Below are positions 1-4,963 of a stretch of 10,032 nt of DNA, in pieces. The notes beneath the pieces were generated by a model. That model was not told the origin of the DNA. It worked only from the letters and a program-made list of their open reading frames with translations, and searched no databases. Made by a program: the position numbers and the translations under genes. This DNA comes from UBA6022 sp035704495 (GTDB lineage: Bacteria > Patescibacteriota > Saccharimonadia > Saccharimonadales > Saccharimonadaceae). Where the stretch lies: contig DASSWW010000015.1 in the NCBI GenBank assembly GCA_035704495.1, positions 1 to 10,032 on the forward strand. Direction: 5' to 3'. Position 1 is the first letter of the stretch, and each line of letters opens with the position of its first letter.

Positions 1-841
1 TCATATCAATCGGCTGACGATTAACAGTATTTCCGCCTAGTTTAACCAGATTTGGCCTGACTCCAGTCAGATTGATCGTAGGGTCAATGACGATATAATT
101 ATAACGTCCGATGAGTTCGAGTTTTTGTCCTTTGACAGTCAAATCTGCTTCTTTGCGCTTTGTAACAATAATGCGAGAATCGGTATTTGTATTCGAGATT
201 GCTCGTGCCTGAGTATTTGACTGCATCATATTATCTATCTGAAAATCTTCCATCGTATCATTCGTTCGTCGCGTGTTATAGATAAATTTCGCGTGTGCAA
301 ATGTGAGGCCTCGTTCATCGAGCGGTGCAGTATATTTCATCACTTCAATCGCTTCCATTTCTGGTACCGATGCAAGTAGTGATGCAGATTCATAAATATC
401 AGCCGTTGCAGATCGAGCACGCAAAATAAGTTCTACCGTCTGCGGATCAATGTCCCCGACAGGAACACCACGAAACGCTTCACGTAACTGACGCATCGCT
501 AGGTTATTTTTTTGGCTGCGATGATGATGTTCGTAGATAATTTCGTTAACGATAATTTCTTCGAGTGGCTGTGGTAAATCCGCATTCTCGGCGGCTTCGT
601 GCAGGCGCTGCTCCATCAATACACTTGCACCAACAAAATACCCAACACCTCCGTTATGCATCAGATGAAATGGATCCAAAGGAGTAGGCGAAAACTCGTT
701 CATTTCGTACGGTTGTTTACTGATTACCAAATCATTTTCAAAAATACCTTCGAACGTCGTGCGGTCAACATCAACAAAAGGAGATGACGGTTCAACCTCG
801 CCATAAATTTCAAATTGTTCATTAGGAAAGTGTTCGGACAT
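1..841 (-). CDS. Hypothetical protein, C-terminus cut by the window edge
   Basis: An open frame reads from ATG at 841 down to position 1 with no stop, giving 280 codons; the C-terminus lies outside the window. The protein starts MSEHFPNEQFEIYGEVEP and is acidic and soluble, with no signal peptide or membrane segment. A central helical part (about residues 75-180) includes the His-rich stretch EHHHRSQKN. A more beta-like part (about 215-280) contains LIGRYNYIVIDPTINLTG. I do not recognise the family. Codon usage and the absence of stops over 280 codons support a real gene, and the opposite-strand frame at 599-787 is a shadow. No Shine-Dalgarno precedes the ATG; instead a TGTTATACT extended -10 lies 8 nt upstream, so the mRNA may be leaderless. 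The neighbouring minus-strand gene is separated by a hairpin at 897-931, suggesting a separate transcript. Confidence 0.8.
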   Translation of the reverse strand, partial: MSEHFPNEQFEIYGEVEPSSPFVDVDRTTFEGIFENDLVISKQPYEMNEFSPTPLDPFHLMHNGGVGYFVGASVLMEQRLHEAAENADLPQPLEEIIVNEIIYEHHHRSQKNNLAMRQLREAFRGVPVGDIDPQTVELILRARSATADIYESASLLASVPEMEAIEVMKYTAPLDERGLTFAHAKFIYNTRRTNDTMEDFQIDNMMQSNTQARAISNTNTDSRIIVTKRKEADLTVKGQKLELIGRYNYIVIDPTINLTGVRPNLVKLGGNTVNRQPIDM

Positions 842-849
842 ACAGTATC

Positions 850-858
850 AGTATAACA
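850..858 (-). promoter_or_regulatory. Extended -10 promoter for the 841 gene
   Basis: On the minus strand the sequence reads TGT-TATACT, a TGn extended -10 element. Its last base is 8 nt before the ATG at 841, so initiation at the usual distance would fall within about two bases of the start codon. No good -35 box is visible at 16-18 nt. Confidence 0.5.
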
Positions 859-896
859 TTTTAACCGTATTGTCTATAACGTAAGCAATTTAAATA

Positions 897-931
897 GGGG
901 ACGAGCGGCAAATGAATGCCAGCTCGTCCCC
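897..931 (-). terminator. Hairpin between two minus-strand genes, probable terminator
   Basis: GGGGACGAGC (897-906) and GCTCGTCCCC (922-931) form a perfect 10-bp stem. It is extended inside by GGCA/TGCC (907-910 and 917-920) after a one-base bulge. It lies 18 bases past the stop of the 949-1293 gene on its strand. The downstream tract on the minus strand is only TATTTAAATT, so the U-run is weak; on the plus strand there is none. Confidence 0.5.
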
Positions 932-948
932 AAAAGAGAAGAAAAGGA

Positions 949-1293
949 CTACACGGATTTGTCCCGTAAACCTTCGGGGGTTAACGCGTGTAGCAGCAAG
1001 GTATGATCCAACTGCTCTCGCAAAGGCTCACTTTCCTCGTCGTTACCAATGCGGTCACGTATCCCGGATAACAGGTTTTCGTGCGCCACCTGAAATGCTG
1101 ATTTACCCACATCAAAAGTGGGAGCCGCATACGTTTCAGAAAGGTCACGTAAACGATCTGCGACTGCCGTCAATCGACTATCGTTCAGGCCGCCGTACTT
1201 CTGAGCAAAAAACACGTCACCTACGAGCGTTTGTATCTCGTGAGCGTAGTCAGTCTCTTGCTGACGGCTTTCTTCTGTGGTAAGTTGCGTCAT
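949..1293 (-). CDS. Small hypothetical acidic helical protein
   Basis: A 114-residue protein starting MTQLTTEESRQQETDYAHE. It is charged and apparently mostly helical, with no cysteine, no signal peptide and no membrane segment. I do not recognise the family. Start choice: an ATG also exists at 1302, but GAGAGG directly abuts it. The ATG at 1293 has GAGAGG at about 9 nt spacing, so it is preferred. A near-perfect promoter (TTGCAC, 17 nt, TATAAT) lies upstream at 1343-1371. An overlapping plus-strand frame (912-1283) lacks a promoter and has an Arg/Pro-rich low-complexity translation, so I treat it as a shadow. The hairpin at 897-931 follows the stop. Probably a monocistronic soluble protein. 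Confidence 0.7.
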   Translation of the reverse strand: MTQLTTEESRQQETDYAHEIQTLVGDVFFAQKYGGLNDSRLTAVADRLRDLSETYAAPTFDVGKSAFQVAHENLLSGIRDRIGNDEESEPLREQLDHTLLLHALTPEGLRDKSV

Positions 1294-1342
1294 GCCACTC
1301 ATCCTCTCGTTGAGTGTCTACCGCTGTGGTAAACAATTTACT

Positions 1343-1371
1343 ATTATAATATATATTATTAGTATGTGCAA
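1343..1371 (-). promoter_or_regulatory. Sigma70-type promoter for the 949-1293 gene
   Basis: On the minus strand TTGCAC (1371-1366) is followed after exactly 17 nt by a consensus TATAAT (1348-1343). It is about 50 nt upstream of the preferred ATG, and is divergent from the rplJ promoter, with the two -35 boxes 27 nt apart. Confidence 0.75.
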
Positions 1372-1398
1372 CTTTGTAATTATTTTCACGATGTATTA

Positions 1399-1428
1399 TT
1401 GACATTTTCACGCACGGGCTGCTATACT
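1399..1428 (+). promoter_or_regulatory. Promoter of the rplJ-rplL operon
   Basis: Consensus TTGACA (1399-1404), an 18-nt spacer and TATACT (1423-1428) sit immediately upstream of the L10-type leader. Initiation near 1435 would give a leader of about 185 nt before rplJ. Confidence 0.75.
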
Positions 1429-1440
1429 TACCAACAGACA

Positions 1441-1549
1441 TTGCCAGAGACAGTAGCGGTGAGCAATCACTTAATCAGCTACCGAGGATGTAAATAAACA
1501 TATTTCATCATGTATAAGTCTTTGGTAGTGCGAGAATCAAAGACTTTTT
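1441..1549 (+). promoter_or_regulatory. L10 (rplJ) ribosomal-protein leader with attenuator
   Basis: This untranslated leader has the hallmarks of the bacterial L10 leader: the AGACAGTAG block (1448-1456) and the TTAATCAGCTACCGAGG block (1471-1487). GTAGC (1453-1457) pairs with GCTAC (1478-1482). Inside is a GTGA-GCAA-TCAC hairpin (1459-1470) with a GNRA-type loop. In known members the L10-(L7/L12) complex binds this structure and represses its own operon. Here the leader ends in a terminator-like hairpin (1516-1546), as in Gram-positive versions, so control is probably by attenuation of transcription. The remaining 70 nt before rplJ hold only its ribosome binding site. Confidence 0.75.
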
Positions 1550-1554
1550 ATTTT
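1516..1554 (+). terminator. Attenuator hairpin in the rplJ leader
   Basis: AAGTCTTTG (1516-1524) pairs perfectly with CAAAGACTT (1538-1546) and runs into a T-rich tract (TTTTTATTTT, 1545-1554). It lies about 70 nt before the rplJ start and well downstream of the promoter, so it is an internal attenuator rather than the end of an upstream gene. Confidence 0.75.
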
Positions 1555-1621
1555 GTCTTGAAACTCTCATTACCAGTACGTTGACAATTTGGTCGAATAT
1601 AACTAAAACGAAAGGACTTTT

Positions 1622-2149
1622 ATGGCAATTACCCGCGATAAAAAGAACACTTTGGTTACAGAATTAGCTGATCTATTCGCAGATGCAAAAGGCGCTGTTG
1701 GTGCCGCCTACACTGGTATCAGTGTGGCCGAGATGCAAGAACTTCGTGCTGCTGCCCGCGAGAACAACATTGTTATTAAAGTGGTCAAAAACCGCTTGGT
1801 ACGCGTTGCGCTGACACAGAATGATAAATTTGCAAAAGCCGACACCAGTTTGCTGACCGGTCAACTTTTATACGCTTTTTCAAGCGAAGACGAAGTTGCA
1901 CCAGCCCAGGTACTGGCTGCCTTTGGTAAAAAACACCCACAACTGAAATTAGTTGCAGGCTTTGACGGTACAGGTAACTCATTAGATACCGCTACTGTTA
2001 ACGCGCTCGCCAACCTACCAACCAAGGATCAACTCCGCGGTCAGGTTGTCAGCGTTATCGCCGCACCACTTACTCAGTTCTTGGGCGTTGCAAATGGCGC
2101 ACAGCGTGGCTTTGCACAAGTTTTGTCACAGCGTGCCGAAGCACTTTAA
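1622..2149 (+). CDS. rplJ: 50S ribosomal protein L10
   Basis: 175 residues, the usual length for L10 (uL10), the base of the ribosomal stalk. L10 anchors L7/L12 dimers to 23S rRNA at the GTPase-associated centre. The N-terminal globular domain (about 1-130) shows family patterns such as AYTGISVAEMQELRAAARE and IKVVKNRLVRVAL. The C-terminal helix (about 135-175, ending GFAQVLSQRAEAL) would carry the L7/L12 dimers. The ATG is preceded by AAAGGA at 5 nt spacing. It is co-transcribed with rplL (43-nt gap) under an L10-type autoregulatory leader. The rplK-rplA genes that often precede it are absent here, as are rpoB-rpoC downstream. Confidence 0.97.
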   Translation: MAITRDKKNTLVTELADLFADAKGAVGAAYTGISVAEMQELRAAARENNIVIKVVKNRLVRVALTQNDKFAKADTSLLTGQLLYAFSSEDEVAPAQVLAAFGKKHPQLKLVAGFDGTGNSLDTATVNALANLPTKDQLRGQVVSVIAAPLTQFLGVANGAQRGFAQVLSQRAEAL

Positions 2150-2177
2150 TTTTGTAACCATTTTAAATTTTTAATAT

Positions 2178-2184
2178 AAAGGAG
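2178..2184 (+). promoter_or_regulatory. Strong Shine-Dalgarno of rplL
   Basis: AAAGGAG with 8 nt to the rplL ATG is one of the best ribosome binding sites in the window. This fits the need for L7/L12 in several copies per ribosome, more than L10. Confidence 0.7.
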
Positions 2185-2192
2185 ATATCACA

Positions 2193-2591
2193 ATGGCTGA
2201 TACCGAAATCAAGCTGACCGCTGGTCAGAAAAAAATCGTTGATGAACTCAACAAACTCTCAGCACTAGAGCTGAGCCAAATCGTAAAACACCTAGAAGAC
2301 GAGTGGGGCGTTAGCGCTGCTGCACCTGCTGTCGCTGTTGCTGCACCTGCCGGTGAAGCTGCTGCTGCCGAAGACGAAAAGACAGAATTTACTGTCACGC
2401 TGAACGACGCTGGCGCAAGCAAAGTTGCCGTCATCAAAGCTGTTAAAGAAATCACCGGACTTGGTCTTGGTGAAGCAAAAGGCCTTGTCGACAACGTTCC
2501 AAGTGCAATCAAAGAAAAAGTTACTAAAGACGACGCAGAAGCCGCTAAAAAACAGCTTGAAGAAGCTGGCGCGACTGTCGAACTTAGCTAA
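2193..2591 (+). CDS. rplL: 50S ribosomal protein L7/L12
   Basis: 132 residues, slightly longer than the common 120-125. It is the flexible stalk protein that recruits and stimulates translation GTPases such as EF-Tu and EF-G. Residues 1-40 form the dimerising N-terminal domain (LSALELSQIVKHLEDEWGV). An Ala/Pro-rich hinge spans about 41-60. The globular C-terminal domain (about 62-132) carries the conserved factor-binding surface (VAVIKAVKEITGLGLGEAK, then GLVDNVPSAIKE). It is the second and last gene of the rplJ operon and is followed by a strong intrinsic terminator. Confidence 0.98.
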   Translation: MADTEIKLTAGQKKIVDELNKLSALELSQIVKHLEDEWGVSAAAPAVAVAAPAGEAAAAEDEKTEFTVTLNDAGASKVAVIKAVKEITGLGLGEAKGLVDNVPSAIKEKVTKDDAEAAKKQLEEAGATVELS

Positions 2592-2603
2592 TTCCATTAT
2601 TCG

Positions 2604-2624
2604 ACCAATCGTTAACCAATCGTT
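2604..2624 (+). repeat. Short tandem direct repeat between rplL and its terminator
   Basis: ACCAATCGTT occurs twice (2604-2613 and 2615-2624) separated by a single A. No function is evident; it may be a small duplication. Confidence 0.6.
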
Positions 2625-2625
2625 T

Positions 2626-2654
2626 AAAACCGCTCTTATACCAGAGCGGTTTTT
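2626..2654 (+). terminator. Intrinsic terminator of rplJ-rplL
   Basis: AAAACCGCTCT (2626-2636) and AGAGCGGTTTT (2643-2653) form an 11-bp stem with a 6-nt loop, and the 3' arm runs into TTTTT. It lies 35 nt after the rplL stop. Confidence 0.9.
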
Positions 2655-2735
2655 GATTACAAGAACAAAATTAACAACGCTTTTAAACCGACCTCTAAAA
2701 ACATTGTGGAAAACAATATCTACGTCTGCTAAACA

Positions 2736-2764
2736 TTGACATAACGCAATCCGGCTGTTATATA
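2736..2764 (+). promoter_or_regulatory. Promoter of the 2815-3330 gene
   Basis: Consensus TTGACA (2736-2741), a 17-nt spacer and TATATA (2759-2764). It lies downstream of the rplL terminator and about 50 nt before the start codon, so the next gene is a separate unit. Confidence 0.7.
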
Positions 2765-2814
2765 TAGGGGTAATATCACTACAAAAAAAGACAAAAAGGA
2801 AATTGCGAGTTACC

Positions 2815-3330
2815 ATGTCTGAATTACCAGAAAAACAGGTGAAACGATTGCGTTCGTTGATCCAAGAGGCAGAAACAAATCTAGCCGCCGCCAAAGAACT
2901 ACTCATCAGTATTATCGGTGATGACGATCATATCGTCACGCCACGTAACAGCCAAGAAGACGTCAGTGGCAAAATCGTTGAAGGCGTCTTTGACGGCCAA
3001 ATTATGATTGGTCCAGATGGCAAAAGCTACCCAGTACCAGCCAACTACGCCAGCAAATCTAAACTGGTGGAGGGTGACATTTTGAAACTAACAATCGCTG
3101 ACGATGGTGGATTTATTTATAAACAAATAGGACCGACAGAACGCCGCCAAATCATCGGTACACTTGTCCAGCACGATGGCGCCTATTACGTCGAAACGAA
3201 TGGTCGTGAATACCGTATACTCCTTGCGAGCGTGACGTACTTCCGTATTAGCATTGGTGATCAAGTAACAATTGTTATCCCCGAAGACAATCCAGAAGCC
3301 ACCTGGGCCGCTGTTGAAGCCGCTCTATAG
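2815..3330 (+). CDS. Conserved hypothetical protein: coiled coil plus beta-rich (OB-like?) region
   Basis: 171 residues, soluble. Residues 4-34 (PEKQVKRLRSLIQEAETNLA onward) have a heptad-like pattern and should form a helix or coiled coil. Residues 50-156 are beta-rich with two similar-looking halves: GKIVEGVFDGQIMIGPDGKSY (52-72 region) and GTLVQHDGAYYVETNGREY (115-133), followed by the conserved-looking LLASVTYF. The architecture of coiled coil followed by small barrels is reminiscent of the N-terminal part of proteasome-type ATPases, but there is no ATPase domain here. It resembles proteins I associate with CPR genomes, whose function is unknown to me. Start: ATG at 2815 is preferred, although AAAAGGA is 14 nt away; a TTG at 2803 would be too close (2 nt). 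It is convergent with the phospholipase-like gene. Confidence 0.8.
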   Translation: MSELPEKQVKRLRSLIQEAETNLAAAKELLISIIGDDDHIVTPRNSQEDVSGKIVEGVFDGQIMIGPDGKSYPVPANYASKSKLVEGDILKLTIADDGGFIYKQIGPTERRQIIGTLVQHDGAYYVETNGREYRILLASVTYFRISIGDQVTIVIPEDNPEATWAAVEAAL

Positions 3331-3354
3331 CTGTTTAAAGACACCTCTTAGAAT

Positions 3355-3412
3355 AAAAAAAGAGCCTCGACTCTCACGTGAACTTAATCACATGAAAGTC
3401 GAGGCTTTGCCT
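3355..3412. terminator. Bidirectional terminator between convergent genes
   Basis: AGCCTCGACT (3363-3372) pairs perfectly with AGTCGAGGCT (3397-3406), with an inner stem of 3374-3380 against 3389-3395 that contains one C.A mismatch (a G.U pair in the minus-strand RNA). On the minus strand the hairpin is followed by a run of seven T, an excellent signal for the 3374-3823 gene. On the plus strand it follows the 2815-3330 gene, but the T tract is interrupted (TTTGCCTCTTT). Confidence 0.8.
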
Positions 3413-3823
3413 CTTTCCTTTTTCTGTCAGCCATTCAACACACTGATACCGTCCAGGGGACCGATCGGAAAAACTATAGTAGCTTCCTCCATAGACCCGT
3501 ACGACGAGGTAATACATAAACGCTTGCGTTCCGCAAAAGGCAGCGGGCCGTAGTGGTAGTTCCTGACATGCGGACAGCATATCGTCAAGAAACCATTTAT
3601 CGCACTTGGCACGTTCTGCCCAAGAGTTGTAGTAACATTTGTCGTGGTAAGCGCATGCCTCACCGAAATATAAATCCGGTGCATGACTACACTCGTCACC
3701 ATCTAATGTTGCGACATTGATTGACGCAGTTGTCGGTATGGTCGTATCAACCACTGTTCCGGGGAGCAGTAGCGAAAAAATCGCCATAGCGTGTGCAACT
3801 GCAAGGTATAGCGAATATTTCAT
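3374..3823 (-). CDS. Predicted secreted phospholipase A2-like protein
   Basis: 149 residues. The N-terminus (MKYSLYLAVAHAMAIFSLLL) is a likely signal peptide with a hydrophobic core at about 5-21, so the protein should be exported. The mature part resembles prokaryotic/fungal PLA2: a Ca-loop-like DGDECSHAPD at 41-50, then the active-site helix ACAYHDKC (56-63) with the His60-Asp61 pair, then AKCDKWFLDDML, where Asp80/Asp81 lie 20-21 residues after the His, as expected for the catalytic Asp. Then CGTQAFMYYLVVRVYGG (97-113) matches the family's C-x-A-x-x-YY-x-x-VR pattern. Seven cysteines remain after the signal. Such enzymes cleave the sn-2 ester of phospholipids using calcium. Start: ATG at 3823 has AGGAGG at 4-5 nt; an upstream GTG (3826) is too close to it. 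It has its own strong promoter, and its stop codon lies inside the terminator hairpin. Family assignment is by motif; the substrate is inferred. Confidence 0.82.
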   Translation of the reverse strand: MKYSLYLAVAHAMAIFSLLLPGTVVDTTIPTTASINVATLDGDECSHAPDLYFGEACAYHDKCYYNSWAERAKCDKWFLDDMLSACQELPLRPAAFCGTQAFMYYLVVRVYGGSYYSFSDRSPGRYQCVEWLTEKGKRQSLDFHVIKFT

Positions 3824-3890
3824 CACTCCTCCTAGGTAGAAATGGAAAGGTACATGTCGAACACACTTTTACAGTGATTCGTTAAAATGT

Positions 3891-3919
3891 ATTATACCAC
3901 TATACCTATTTAATTGCAA
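3891..3919 (-). promoter_or_regulatory. Near-consensus promoter of the phospholipase-like gene
   Basis: On the minus strand TTGCAA (3919-3914), a 17-nt spacer and TATAAT (3896-3891), with an additional TGG extension just before the -10 box. This leaves a leader of about 60 nt before the AGGAGG site. It is among the strongest promoters in the window. Confidence 0.78.
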
Positions 3920-3937
3920 GTAGCGGGAGCTACTTGC
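3916..3937. promoter_or_regulatory. Perfect inverted repeat over the -35 region, candidate operator
   Basis: GCAAGTAGC (3916-3924) and GCTACTTGC (3929-3937) are perfect 9-bp arms around GGGA. The left arm overlaps the -35 box of the phospholipase-like gene, and the right arm ends about 25 nt upstream of the -10 box of the divergent gene at 3976. Neither strand has a T-run after it, so a terminator is unlikely. A dimeric regulator site serving both promoters is the simplest reading, but no regulator gene is in the window. Confidence 0.5.
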
Positions 3938-3959
3938 CCCATCTGTTGCGACTAGTTTC

Positions 3960-3968
3960 TGCTACAAT
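3960..3968 (+). promoter_or_regulatory. Extended -10 promoter of the 3976 gene
   Basis: TGC-TACAAT is a TGn extended -10 element ending 7 nt before the ATG at 3976. Initiation at the usual distance would fall at or next to the A of the start codon. There is no clear -35 box and no Shine-Dalgarno. Confidence 0.5.
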
Positions 3969-3975
3969 TAAGCAG

Positions 3976-4872
3976 ATGACCGATAAAAAAATAGCGGAAG
4001 CGGGTGAGTATTTATTCACAAACGTTGGATTCTCGCGTAGGGAAGAGCCGACGCTCACGCTACAGCAATCTGATGAGTTTATTGACTTGCAGCCACTTGC
4101 GCAGGTAGTAACCCTACGGTTTGATATGACGACGCGGTTCTGCATTGGGTGGCGAGATATGGCCAGCGGGCAACGTTTCGTGTGTCCAGAAAGCCACACA
4201 GTAGAAGTAAAGTACGAGCAGTGCGCCGCATGTCAAAAAAGAACCGGATTTAACCCGGCTTTTTATCACGCGGCGTCCGTATCGTCTCAGCAAGAAGCGC
4301 GCAACCTAGAACCACACATTCTGTATTTGGCACACTTTGGCCCAGGCGTCATAAAAGTCGGCATATCGCATGCAAAACGTGGCAACAGCCGGCTGTTAGA
4401 ACAAGGCGCGCGCAGCGCACTAGTGCTTGACCAGCTACCATCTGCACATATCGCCAGACAATATGAAGCACGCATCGCTACACTATCTACGGCCGTAGAA
4501 ACGATTCAGCAACGCAAGAAAATAGAACTTTTTAAGCAACCATACGACAAAAAAGCAGCAAAAAATGAATTACATACAATGAAACAAACAATAGAAGCAG
4601 CGGTTGGCAGCACATTTACCGGAAACGACGTTGTATACCTTGATACTATGTATTTTCCAAATAACGCCCCGCCACTAACAGATACCTACGATATGTCAGA
4701 TCGACATTGTATTTCTGGTGAGGCAAGCGGGCTACTTGGGTCAGTGCTTTTTTGTCAGCAACACGACGCGACGCTGTTTTTGCCGCTTAAAAAATACATT
4801 GGTTATAAAGTTGCACTCACGAACGACGAAATAACTATTGATTTACCAGCTCGTCAGACATCACTTTTTTAA
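3976..4872 (+). CDS. DUF2797-like protein with a C-terminal clamp-binding-type motif
   Basis: 298 residues. An in-frame TTG at 3934 would add 14 residues, but it lies upstream of the -10 box, so ATG 3976 is preferred. Residues 56-98 contain a likely zinc site (C56, C70, C83-x-x-C86, H98). The core HILYLAHFGPGVIKVGIS (114-131), followed by R139 and EQGA (142-145), matches the DUF2797 pattern. It is also reminiscent of the two short strands plus Arg seen in GIY-YIG-type nuclease folds, though this is a resemblance only. A helical Lys-rich middle follows. The last five residues, QTSLF, fit the beta-clamp-binding consensus QxSLF found at the ends of polymerases and repair proteins. The gene is 91 nt upstream of dnaX, the clamp loader. 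I infer a DNA-repair or replication-linked role; the biochemical activity is unknown. Confidence 0.8.
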   Translation: MTDKKIAEAGEYLFTNVGFSRREEPTLTLQQSDEFIDLQPLAQVVTLRFDMTTRFCIGWRDMASGQRFVCPESHTVEVKYEQCAACQKRTGFNPAFYHAASVSSQQEARNLEPHILYLAHFGPGVIKVGISHAKRGNSRLLEQGARSALVLDQLPSAHIARQYEARIATLSTAVETIQQRKKIELFKQPYDKKAAKNELHTMKQTIEAAVGSTFTGNDVVYLDTMYFPNNAPPLTDTYDMSDRHCISGEASGLLGSVLFCQQHDATLFLPLKKYIGYKVALTNDEITIDLPARQTSLF

Positions 4873-4927
4873 CCCACAAATCTGCAATTTGATAAAAACA
4901 ACAACGGGCTTTTAACCAAAATCAGCG

Positions 4928-4933
4928 TACAAT
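4928..4933 (+). promoter_or_regulatory. Possible -10 box of dnaX
   Basis: TACAAT lies 30 nt before the dnaX GTG, leaving room for a roughly 23-nt leader with the GAGGG ribosome binding site. The -35 region is poor. Read-through from the 3976 gene is also possible, as no terminator separates them. Confidence 0.35.
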
Positions 4934-4963
4934 AGAAACAGAAAAAGATGAGGGAAACAAATA

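Noticed and set aside
912..1283. Plus-strand open frame of 123 codons opposite the 949-1293 gene
   Set aside because: No ribosome binding site or promoter; its start lies inside the hairpin at 897-931, and the translation is Arg/Pro-rich. The minus-strand frame has a good promoter and start.
1581..1609. Second promoter just before rplJ (TTGACA at 1581-1586)
   Set aside because: The -35 is consensus, but at 17 nt the -10 would be TAAAAC, and the better TATAAC is only 11 nt away. It could be weak, but is not supported.
2292..2906. Minus-strand open frame of 204 codons across rplL and the next intergenic region
   Set aside because: It runs through the rplL coding sequence, its terminator and a promoter; the Phe/Ser-rich translation is a typical antisense shadow of rplL.
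3272..3553. Plus-strand open frame of 93 codons between the convergent genes
   Set aside because: It overlaps the 2815-3330 gene, the terminator hairpin and the antisense of the phospholipase-like gene, and has no ribosome binding site.
3916..3937. Inverted repeat as a terminator
   Set aside because: No T-run follows on either strand and no gene ends nearby; it sits within a divergent promoter region.
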